In this document: positions 35,666 to 42,336 of the stretch, one piece after another
Numbering within the stretch: position 1 is the stretch's first letter
Layout: each line of letters begins with the position of its first letter
Source: Pseudomonas sp. MWU13-2100
GTDB taxonomy: Bacteria; Pseudomonadota; Gammaproteobacteria; Pseudomonadales; Pseudomonadaceae
Direction of reading: 5' to 3'
DNA length: 64,000 nt
Assembly (NCBI RefSeq): GCF_023242365.1
Contig: NZ_JALLIX010000019.1
Location: 49,625-113,624, forward strand
Notes under the pieces: model-generated
Database searches by the model: none
The model's input: only the letters and a program-made list of their open reading frames with translations
What the model was told of the DNA's origin: nothing
Program-made: the position numbers and the translations under genes

Positions 35666-36721
35666 TCAGCGCCTGATCAGTTCGAGCAGCGCATCGGTGA
35701 CCTGGCGGGTGGTGGCTTTCCCGCCAAGGTCAGGCGTATGCAGGCCGCTTTGCGTCACCGCCTCGATGGCCGACATCAGCTGTTTCGCCGCGGCCGGCTC
35801 GCCGAGATGTTCAAGCATCATGGCGGCTGTCCAGAACGTCGCGATGGGATTGGCAACGCCTTTGCCGGTAATGTCAAAGGCCGAGCCGTGGATCGGTTCA
35901 AACATCGAGGGGAATCGGCGCGAAGGGTTGAGGTTGGCCGTCGGCGCGATGCCCAGGCTGCCGGACAGGGCGGCGGCCAGGTCAGAGAGGATATCGGCGT
36001 GCAGGTTGGTGGCGACGATAACGTCCAGCGTCGCCGGCTTGAGCACCATGCGTGTGGTCACGGCGTCGACCAGCTCCTTGTCGACCCTGACATCCGGGAA
36101 GTCCTTGGCAACTTCGTAGAAGATCTCGTCCCACAACACCATGCCATGCCGCTGGGCGTTGGACTTGGTGACCATGGTCAGGTGCTTGCGCGGACGGCTG
36201 CGCGCCAGTTCAAAGGCGAAGCGATGAATGCGCTCGACCCCGGCCCGGGTGAACACCGACACTTCGGTGGCGACTTCTTCAGGCAGGCCTCGGTGAACGC
36301 GACCGCCGTTGCCGGAGTACTCACCTTCGGAATTTTCCCGCACCACCACCCAGTCGATCTGCTCACCATTGAGCAGCGGGCTTTTCACCCCGGGCAGAAC
36401 GCGAGCCGGACGCACATTGGCGTACTGGTCGAAGCCTTGGCAGATCGGCAGGCGCAGCCCCCAGAGGGAAATGTGGTCCGGTACGTTGAGCGCGCCGACG
36501 GCCCCAAAGAAAATGGCGTCGAAGGTTTTCAGTTGCTCCAGGCCACCCTCGGGAATGTAGTAGCCGTTTTTCAGGTAGTTATCCGAGTTCCAGTCAAAGT
36601 GTTTGAAATCCAGCGCGAAACCGCACTTTTTCGACAGGACTTGCAGCACCTCGACGCCTGCGGCGATGACCTCGACACCAATCCCATCACCAGGCACCGC
36701 GGCAATTCTGTATGCGTTCAT
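35666..36721 (-). CDS. ttuC: Tartrate dehydrogenase / D-malate dehydrogenase family
   Basis: 351 residues from the ATG of MNAYRIAAVPGDGIGVEV; the longer frame crosses the operator and is rejected. It is a metal-dependent decarboxylating dehydrogenase: WGLRLPICQGFDQYANVRPARV, VVRENSEGEYSGNGGRVHRG, LTMVTKSNAQRHGM, VIVATNLHADILSDLAAAL and EPIHGSAFDITGKGVANP. Compared with LeuB, the loop sequence fits the TtuC/DmlA type. It uses NAD and acts on tartrate, with D-malate as an alternative substrate. It pairs with dctA and a divergent LysR gene. Confidence 0.88.
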   Translation of the reverse strand: MNAYRIAAVPGDGIGVEVIAAGVEVLQVLSKKCGFALDFKHFDWNSDNYLKNGYYIPEGGLEQLKTFDAIFFGAVGALNVPDHISLWGLRLPICQGFDQYANVRPARVLPGVKSPLLNGEQIDWVVVRENSEGEYSGNGGRVHRGLPEEVATEVSVFTRAGVERIHRFAFELARSRPRKHLTMVTKSNAQRHGMVLWDEIFYEVAKDFPDVRVDKELVDAVTTRMVLKPATLDVIVATNLHADILSDLAAALSGSLGIAPTANLNPSRRFPSMFEPIHGSAFDITGKGVANPIATFWTAAMMLEHLGEPAAAKQLMSAIEAVTQSGLHTPDLGGKATTRQVTDALLELIRR

Positions 36722-36795
36722 CGTCAACTCCACTCTCGTCACGTTCTTGTTGTTCCCGTTGGCCTGGGCTGTCCAAGCAGGGGGTGAACGGAGTA

Positions 36796-36840
36796 TATGT
36801 AGTGAATCTGGAGGCGTGAGTGACTCCAAATCACTACATA
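36796..36840. promoter_or_regulatory. Inverted-repeat operator between ttuC and its LysR gene
   Basis: TATGTAGTGA (36796-36805) and TCACTACATA (36831-36840) are perfect 10-base inverted arms 25 bases apart, placed 75 bases before ttuC and 19 before the LysR ATG. The size and position fit a LysR-type recognition site used for autoregulation and activation of the divergent gene. Confidence 0.65.
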
Positions 36841-36858
36841 AATAACTTTGAGTTACGA

Positions 36859-37767
36859 ATGAGCCAGACACTGGATTTGTCTTTTTTCTACCTGCTGGCC
36901 AACAAAGGCAGCCTGGCGGCGACCGCTCGGGAACTGGGTGTCACCCCGCCTGCGGTGAGCAAACGCCTGACAGCGCTGGAAGCCCGGCTGGGCATACGCC
37001 TGGTCAACCGAACCACGCGCTCGATGAGCCTGACCTCTGAAGGCGAGCTGTACTTCTCCCATGCCGCCCGCATCCTCACGCAGATCAATGAGCTTGAGCA
37101 GTTGCTCAGCAGCAGCCGCGCCACGCCCAAGGGCCTGATTCGCGTCAATGCTTCGCTGGGTTTTGGCCGCCGGCATATCGGCCCGGCCCTCGCCGCATTT
37201 TTTGCCCAATACCCCGAGGTCGAGATTCAACTGGAAATCAGCGACCACCCACTGGATCTGACCACCCACGGCTTCGACCTGGGTATTCGCTTCGGCAGCT
37301 TGCCGGACGCCGCCTTCCACGCCCGCAAGATCGCCTCCAATCGTCGTTTGCTCTGTGCCTCGCCGCTCTACCTGGACAAATATGGCACCCCTCGGACGCT
37401 GGCCGAACTGCAACAGCACAATTGCATCTTCATCCGTCAGAACGAAGCACCCTATGGCGTCTGGAGTTTCGACAACGGCGGGCGCACAGAGAACATCAAG
37501 GTGCACGGGGCCTTGGCTTGCAACGATGGCGAGGTGGCCCTGAACTGGGCGCTGGAAGGCTATGGGATCTTGTTGCGGGCCGAATGGGACATCGCCCGCT
37601 ATGTGCGCAGTGGGCGGCTGCGCCTGGTGCTGGAAGACCAGACGCCAACCCGCGCCGACGTCTATGCCGTGTACCCGCAACAATTGCATTTGTCCGCGAG
37701 GGTGCGCAGCCTGATCGACTTTCTGATCGAGCGTTTCAAGCACATCGACAACGTCGACGAGCATTAG
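36859..37767 (+). CDS. LysR-family regulator, probable activator of ttuC-dctA
   Basis: 302 residues from the ATG of MSQTLDLSFFYLLANKGSL; a GTG 13 codons upstream lies inside the operator and is less likely. The winged helix (AATARELGVTPPAVSKRLTALEARLG, LVNRTTRSMSLTSEGELY) and effector domain (GLIRVNASLGFGRRHIGPAL, FDLGIRFGSLPDAAFHARKI) are typical of the DmlR-like group, whose members control malate/tartrate genes. It is divergent from ttuC across a long inverted repeat. Confidence 0.9.
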   Translation: MSQTLDLSFFYLLANKGSLAATARELGVTPPAVSKRLTALEARLGIRLVNRTTRSMSLTSEGELYFSHAARILTQINELEQLLSSSRATPKGLIRVNASLGFGRRHIGPALAAFFAQYPEVEIQLEISDHPLDLTTHGFDLGIRFGSLPDAAFHARKIASNRRLLCASPLYLDKYGTPRTLAELQQHNCIFIRQNEAPYGVWSFDNGGRTENIKVHGALACNDGEVALNWALEGYGILLRAEWDIARYVRSGRLRLVLEDQTPTRADVYAVYPQQLHLSARVRSLIDFLIERFKHIDNVDEH

Positions 37768-37770
37768 AAC

Positions 37771-37989
37771 TCACTCGGTAACGTCATCATCCGCAGCTTT
37801 GTCCGAAGCGATCAACGGTACGATGCCCCAGTCGCCATGCAGGTACCAATCGTCACCGATCATCTCGGCCGGATGCATGGTCCGATCAGAACCGTTGCCG
37901 CAGGCCAGGGCGTTCGCCGGACAATACCGGTCACAGCCCCAGCAAATACGTTCGGGATGTTTGGGGCTGATGGGAAAGGGCTTGGCCAT
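37771..37989 (-). CDS. DUF3079 family small Cys-rich protein
   Basis: 72 residues from the ATG of MAKPFPISPKHPERICWGC. The conserved core ERICWGCDRYCPANALACGN holds four Cys (C-x2-C-x3-C-x6-C), followed by DRTMHPAEMIGDDWY and HGDWG. The family is widespread in proteobacteria without a known role; the Cys pattern suggests a bound metal or iron-sulfur cluster. Its start lies 63 bases from an ANR/FNR box with a possible -10 (TAGGTT), so it may be oxygen-regulated. It is convergent with the LysR gene, three bases from its stop. Confidence 0.8.
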   Translation of the reverse strand: MAKPFPISPKHPERICWGCDRYCPANALACGNGSDRTMHPAEMIGDDWYLHGDWGIVPLIASDKAADDDVTE

Positions 37990-38051
37990 ATCGTCCCCTG
38001 AATGGCAGGTGGGAGTGGCTTTCAACCTACAACGCCAGGGCGAAAAAACTC

Positions 38052-38065
38052 TTGATCCTGATCAA
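38052..38065. promoter_or_regulatory. ANR/FNR box between DUF3079 and ftrA
   Basis: TTGAT-CCTG-ATCAA is a perfect FNR/ANR palindrome. Towards the DUF3079 gene it would be centred 41.5 bases before a start following TAGGTT (38024-38029); towards ftrA a -10-like TAAAAC lies at 38093-38098. Either or both promoters could be activated at low oxygen. Confidence 0.75.
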
Positions 38066-38103
38066 GAAGCGCAGAACACCTGAAGATCACGCTAAAACTT
38101 GAC

Positions 38104-38121
38104 CATAATCATTATTATTCG
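38104..38121. promoter_or_regulatory. Fur box upstream of ftrABCD
   Basis: CATAATCATTATTATTCG matches the overlapping hexamer pattern of Fur sites (about 11 of 14 positions in the 7-1-7 form). It sits where the ftrA transcript would begin, 52 bases before the ATG, a position suited to iron-dependent repression. Confidence 0.6.
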
Positions 38122-38173
38122 CAGCAAGTCATCCTAGACTCGGTCCCCTAATTGCCCGTACCCAGGAGACATC

Positions 38174-38704
38174 ATGCGTCACACCTTCTCGCTCTCTCTC
38201 GCCCTGCTCCTGCTCGCCCCGCTGGCCCAGGCCAAGGAGTATCCGATCGGCGCACCGCAGCACTGCCCGGGGCTGGAAGTCGGCGCGGTGTATCTGCAAC
38301 CAATCGAGATGGCGCCCGCCGGCATGATGCGCGCCACCGCCGATTCCGATATCCATCTGGAAGCCGATATCCGCGCCACCGCGAACAATCGCCAGGGCTT
38401 TCAGGAGGGCAGTTTCGTGCCCTACCTGAACGTGGCCTTCAGCCTGCAGAAACAAGACGGCCAGCCGCCGCTCAGCGGTGATTTCCACGCCATGGTCGCC
38501 AACGACGGGCCGCACTATGGCGACAACGTGAAGCTGCAGGGCCCCGGCAAATACCAGTTGACCCTGACCCTGCTGCCACCTTCCGGCCATGCCTCGCTGG
38601 GCCGCCATACCGACAAGGAAACCGGGGTCGAACCCTGGTTCGAGCGCTGCGAAGTGCACTACGACTTCGTCTACGCCGGCATCGGCAAGAAAGGCGGCTA
38701 CTGA
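38174..38704 (+). CDS. ftrA: Periplasmic iron-binding protein of ferrous uptake system (P19/Tp34 type)
   Basis: 176 residues. A signal peptide (LSLALLLLAPLAQA) is followed by the Tp34/P19 domain: KEYPIGAPQHCPGLEVGAVYLQ, EADIRATANNRQGF, DGPHYGDNVKL and GHASLGRHTD. The conserved Glu, Met and His residues of these segments bind copper and iron in the family. First gene of an operon that matches the Bordetella ftrABCD order (P19, cupredoxin, FTR1 permease, polyferredoxin); symbols are assigned by that order. Preceded by Fur and ANR boxes. Confidence 0.85.
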   Translation: MRHTFSLSLALLLLAPLAQAKEYPIGAPQHCPGLEVGAVYLQPIEMAPAGMMRATADSDIHLEADIRATANNRQGFQEGSFVPYLNVAFSLQKQDGQPPLSGDFHAMVANDGPHYGDNVKLQGPGKYQLTLTLLPPSGHASLGRHTDKETGVEPWFERCEVHYDFVYAGIGKKGGY

Positions 38705-39082
38705 ATGCGGCCCACCACAGCCGGGCCAATGCTGCCAAGGCGCCGCGCCCGGACACATCAGTACCTGGGTGGGTTGATCCTGGCCTTGGCGGCCACACCG
38801 TTGATCGCCCGGGCCGAGTTGCCCAGCTACGAAATGAGCCTGCACGACGGCCACTTCAGCCCCGCCGTGCTGGAGGTTGCGGCCGGACAGCGGTTCAAGA
38901 TCATCCTGAAAAACACCGGCGAGGGACCGGCGGAGTTCGAGAGCACGCCGTTGCGGGTGGAAAAGGTCCTCTCGCCCGGGGTCACCACCTTCGTCGTGAT
39001 CGCACCGTTGAGACCCGGTCAATACCCGTTCTTCGACGAGTTCAATCCGCAACTGCCCGCGGGCAGCATCCTCGCCAAATAA
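38705..39082 (+). CDS. ftrB: Cupredoxin-domain protein of ferrous iron uptake system
   Basis: 125 residues, beginning directly after the ftrA stop codon. A basic start and a hydrophobic segment (LGGLILALAATPLIARA) form an export signal. The mature part is an EfeO-like cupredoxin fold: LPSYEMSLHDGHFSPAVLEV, FKIILKNTGEGPAEFES and PGQYPFFDEFN. In FtrB-type proteins it is proposed to oxidise or pass on ferrous iron for the permease. No His-Cys-Met copper site is obvious from the sequence alone. Confidence 0.82.
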   Translation: MRPTTAGPMLPRRRARTHQYLGGLILALAATPLIARAELPSYEMSLHDGHFSPAVLEVAAGQRFKIILKNTGEGPAEFESTPLRVEKVLSPGVTTFVVIAPLRPGQYPFFDEFNPQLPAGSILAK

Positions 39083-39104
39083 CCCGGCGATCCACGGAGC
39101 TTGC

Positions 39105-39959
39105 ATGAATCAATCAATGTTCATCGTCTGGCGCGAAAGCGTCGAGGCGTTGCTGGTGATCGGTATTCTCCAGGCCTGGGCCAGCCAGCAGGCGCAAGGC
39201 CGGCGCCTGGGCCGCTACCTGTGGGCCGGCGTGGGCCTCGGGGTGCTGCTCTCGGGCCTGCTGGCGCTGCTGATCCTGTTTGCCGGGGAGGCCATGAGCG
39301 GTGCCGCCAACGAGTGGTTCCAGGCCACGCTGGCGCTGGTGGCCAGCCTGCTGATGGTGCAGATGGTCGGCTGGATGCACCGCCACGGACGCACGCTCAA
39401 GGATGACTTGCGCCGCCACGCCGACAGCCACCTGGCTCGCCAAGGTGGCGTCGGGCTGTTGCTGCTGGCGATGCTCGCGGTCAGCCGCGAAGGCAGCGAA
39501 ACCGTGGTCTTCCTGTATGGCGCCGGAGTCCGCCTGCAAGGTCCGCAGCTCGGTCTGTTCGCCCTCGGCGGGATTGCCGGGCTGGCACTCTCGGGCTTGA
39601 CCCTGGTGCTGCTCAACGGCAGTCGCCGATTCATTTCCTGGCGGCGTTTCTTCAGCGTCAGCGAAGTCATCCTGCTGCTGCTCGGCTCAGCGTTGCTGGT
39701 CAGTGCCAGCGAGCGTATCGGCGGCCAGCTGCTCGCCCTGGATCTACCGGCGATGGTCTACAGCAGCGTCGGCGAGGCCCTCTGGGACAGCAGCACGCTG
39801 TTGAGCGACAGCCACGGCCTGGGTAGTTTTCTGGCCGGCTTTGCCGGTTATCGGGCCAGCCCCAGTGCCATGACCTTGCTGGTCTGGATCGGTTACTGGC
39901 TGATCGTCGCCGGCTGGCTACGGCAACGGACTGTGGAAAGCCGCCCATGTCCGACCTGA
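39105..39959 (+). CDS. ftrC: FTR1-family iron permease
   Basis: 284 residues with about seven membrane segments. The two iron-path motifs of FTR1 proteins are present: RESVE in FIVWRESVEALLVIGIL and REGSE in AVSREGSETVVFLYG. It should carry iron through the inner membrane together with the periplasmic FtrA and FtrB. GGAG lies just before the ATG, and its 3' end overlaps ftrD by 13 bases. Confidence 0.9.
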   Translation: MNQSMFIVWRESVEALLVIGILQAWASQQAQGRRLGRYLWAGVGLGVLLSGLLALLILFAGEAMSGAANEWFQATLALVASLLMVQMVGWMHRHGRTLKDDLRRHADSHLARQGGVGLLLLAMLAVSREGSETVVFLYGAGVRLQGPQLGLFALGGIAGLALSGLTLVLLNGSRRFISWRRFFSVSEVILLLLGSALLVSASERIGGQLLALDLPAMVYSSVGEALWDSSTLLSDSHGLGSFLAGFAGYRASPSAMTLLVWIGYWLIVAGWLRQRTVESRPCPT

Positions 39960-41326
39960 GCCGCTGCAATCGATGGCTGCAGCGCCTGGGTGACGCAATG
40001 CGCCGGCATGCGGCGGTCATTCGTGCCGCGCAGTGGGTCGTCGTGGCGTTCTACGCGGTGCTGCTGATACTGCCGGCGATCTTGCCGCTACCGGGCAGCC
40101 AGGCGCGACTGCTGGATAACCTGACCCTGCTCGCACAGTTTCTGTTCTGGGGCATCTGGTGGCCGTTCGTGCTGCTGTCGATGGTGCTGTTCGGCAGGTT
40201 CTGGTGCGGCGTGCTGTGCCCGGAAGGCGCGCTGAGCGAATGGGCCAGTCAGTATGGCAAAGGCCTGGGCGTGCCGCGCTGGTTGCGCTGGGGCGGCTGG
40301 CCGACCCTGGCGTTCTGCCTGACCACCCTCTATGGCCAGTTGATCAGCGTCTATGACTACGCCCAGGCCGCCCTGCTGATCCTCGGCGGCTCGACGCTCG
40401 CGGCGGTCGGCGTCGGCCTGCTGTTCGCCAGGGGCAAGCGCGTCTGGTGCCGTTACCTGTGCCCGGTCAGCGGCGTCTTTGCCCTGCTCGCCCGCCTCGC
40501 CCCGGTACACTTCCAGGTAGATGAACAGCGCTGGAAGGCGAATGCCGGGCCGCGCCTGCCGCCGCCCAACTGCGCGCCCCTGCTGGATATCCGCCGTATG
40601 CGCGGCGCCAGTGACTGCCATGCCTGCGGTCGCTGCAGCGGACAGCGAGACGCAGTACGGCTGATCGCCCGCTCCAGCAACCAGGAGATTCTACAGGCCA
40701 CGACACAGCCGCTGTCGCCCTGGGATAGCCGCCTGCTGCTGTTCGGCGTCATCGGCCTGGCCATGGGCGCCTTCCAGTGGACCGTCAGCCCGTGGTTCGT
40801 CAGCCTCAAGCAGCAGCTCGCCAGCTGGCTGGTCGGGCGCGACCTGCTCTGGCCATTGCAGGACAACGCCCCCTGGTGGTTGCTGACCCACTACCCGCAG
40901 CTCAACGACAGCTTCAGTTGGCTCGATGGTTTCAGCATCATCCTGTACCTGGGTGCGAGCGCCCTGTTGCTTGGCGGCGCCCTGCTGCTCCTGGTACGGC
41001 TGGCGGCGCGGATCGCGCGGGCCCCGGAGCTCTATCGGGCGCTGAGCCTGAGCCTCACGCCGCTGGGTGGCGCGGGATTGTTTCTCGGGCTGTCGGCCAC
41101 CACCGTCAAACTGCTGCGCTATGAAGGCCTGGTGCTGGGCTGGGTGCAGTCGGCGCGGGCCGGGCTGTTGCTCGCAGCCATCGGCTGGAGCCTGCTGCTG
41201 GGTTGGAAACTGCTGGGACGCCAGGGCCTGGCCCCGGTTCGCCGTGGCGGCGCCGGCGCGTGCCTGTTACTGGCCAACGGGTTGGTGGGGTATGGCTGGT
41301 GGTTGCAATTCTGGGGCTGGGTTTGA
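39947..41326 (+). CDS. ftrD: Membrane polyferredoxin of ferrous iron uptake system
   Basis: 459 residues with several membrane segments. Paired CP motifs of the NapH/NosR/RdxA kind, CGVLCPEGALSEW and CRYLCPVSGVF, and a ferredoxin-like cluster segment DCHACGRCSGQRDAV indicate iron-sulfur centres. The protein may accept the electrons released when ferrous iron is oxidised during transport, as proposed for FtrD. It overlaps ftrC by 13 bases and ends the operon. Confidence 0.85.
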   Translation: MSDLSRCNRWLQRLGDAMRRHAAVIRAAQWVVVAFYAVLLILPAILPLPGSQARLLDNLTLLAQFLFWGIWWPFVLLSMVLFGRFWCGVLCPEGALSEWASQYGKGLGVPRWLRWGGWPTLAFCLTTLYGQLISVYDYAQAALLILGGSTLAAVGVGLLFARGKRVWCRYLCPVSGVFALLARLAPVHFQVDEQRWKANAGPRLPPPNCAPLLDIRRMRGASDCHACGRCSGQRDAVRLIARSSNQEILQATTQPLSPWDSRLLLFGVIGLAMGAFQWTVSPWFVSLKQQLASWLVGRDLLWPLQDNAPWWLLTHYPQLNDSFSWLDGFSIILYLGASALLLGGALLLLVRLAARIARAPELYRALSLSLTPLGGAGLFLGLSATTVKLLRYEGLVLGWVQSARAGLLLAAIGWSLLLGWKLLGRQGLAPVRRGGAGACLLLANGLVGYGWWLQFWGWV

Positions 41327-41370
41327 GGAGGTCGGCCGACATTCGATTATTCGCCCAGACGCACGAGCTG

Positions 41371-41400
41371 CCCCAGCGCGGGCAAGCCCGCTCGCCACAA
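41371..41400. repeat. REP palindrome
   Basis: CCCCAGCGCGGGCAAGCCCG followed by CTCGCCACAA, the inverse of the element at 5225-5255 with one diverged arm. It lies between the convergent ftrD and nrdG genes. Confidence 0.65.
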
Positions 41401-41444
41401 GACCATACTCGGTTTTAAATGTCCTTAACTGAATGGCACCAAGC

Positions 41445-42140
41445 CTAGTCGCGCAATACGAATTCGGGAAACAGCTCGCCCAGGGCCCGCCACAGTTCGG
41501 GCAGCGAAGCTTGCACCGAGATGCCCGGCAACTGCGGATCAAGCATGCGCGCGGTGCGCACCAATTGCACGGCGAAACGCTTGACGCCAAGCGCATGCAG
41601 GCGCTGCGCCAGGATCAGCAGACGCTTCGGTTCGAACAGATGCCAATGCACGGTGGTGCGACATTCATAGTCGACGCCACTGGCCAGCAGATGCTCCAGG
41701 CTGCGCCAGTTGGCCACGCCACTGCCGGCCACCCGGGTGATCGCCTGGCAGTCCTCGGCCAACGCCTTGACATCGAAACCGACCCAATCGGCGCCGGCCA
41801 GCACCTTGGCAAAGGCCGCCGGCTTGATCCCGGCGCTGTGCAGGCCGATCTGGAACCCCAGCGCCCGCACCTCCTCCATCGCCTGGGGCAACGCGTCCTG
41901 CAAGGTCGGCTCGCCGCCGCTGAAGACCACTGCATCGAGCAGGCCCTGGCGGCGCTGCAGAAAGGCCCGCACCTGGCGCCAGTCCACTTCCTCACTGCCG
42001 CGCGGAGCAATCAACTGCGGGTTATGGCAGTAACGACAGCGCCAGGCGCAGCCCTGGCAAAACAGCACGCACGCCAGCTTTCCCGGATAGTCGAGTGTGG
42101 TCAGGGGCACCATGCCCCCGACCCGCAGTGTTCGACTCAT
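41445..42140 (-). CDS. nrdG: Anaerobic ribonucleotide reductase activating protein
   Basis: 231 residues, a radical-SAM enzyme. The cluster motif CAWRCRYCHNP follows a start of MSRTLRVGGMVPLTTLDYPG, and FSGGEPTLQ and GFDVKALAED are further family marks. It uses S-adenosylmethionine to make the glycyl radical of NrdD. Its ATG overlaps the stop of the small glycyl-radical gene by four bases, so it is made together with its substrate protein. Confidence 0.92.
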   Translation of the reverse strand: MSRTLRVGGMVPLTTLDYPGKLACVLFCQGCAWRCRYCHNPQLIAPRGSEEVDWRQVRAFLQRRQGLLDAVVFSGGEPTLQDALPQAMEEVRALGFQIGLHSAGIKPAAFAKVLAGADWVGFDVKALAEDCQAITRVAGSGVANWRSLEHLLASGVDYECRTTVHWHLFEPKRLLILAQRLHALGVKRFAVQLVRTARMLDPQLPGISVQASLPELWRALGELFPEFVLRD

Positions 42141-42304
42141 TGACGCCCGGCCGCGGCCGCGCGCTCGGTGAAATGCACACGTTCATGGTGCTCGGACTGT
42201 TTGCCCGGATTGAACGCCGAGACCGGGCGGTGATACCCCATCACCCGGGTCCAGACTTCGCAGCGTTGACGTTGCGCCAAAGGCAGTGTTTGCAATGCGG
42301 TCAT
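42137..42304 (-). CDS. Free-standing glycyl-radical domain of class III ribonucleotide reductase
   Basis: 55 residues with its own AAGGAG site seven bases before the ATG. The segment CEVWTRVMGYHRPVSAFNPG, followed by KQSEHHERVHF, is the C-terminal glycyl-radical motif of NrdD (compare RVCGY in the E. coli enzyme); the radical Gly is expected at residue 23. The large NrdD gene upstream ends just after its zinc-binding segment and lacks this motif. The two genes are 32 bases apart in different frames, so the domain is encoded as a separate chain. It should be the target of NrdG. Confidence 0.85.
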   Translation of the reverse strand: MTALQTLPLAQRQRCEVWTRVMGYHRPVSAFNPGKQSEHHERVHFTERAAAAGRQ

Positions 42305-42336
42305 GATGCAGCTCCTTGCGGTTGAATAAAGCGTGA

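Noticed and set aside
35666..36721. 3-Isopropylmalate dehydrogenase (LeuB)
   Set aside because: The gene is not near leuCD, and loop sequences plus the dctA and LysR neighbours fit tartrate/D-malate dehydrogenase.
42305..42336. Sequencing error or single frameshift joining nrdD with the glycyl-radical gene
   Set aside because: The gap contains an in-frame stop, a 32-base spacer and a correctly placed AAGGAG; removing one or two bases would not give a natural junction.
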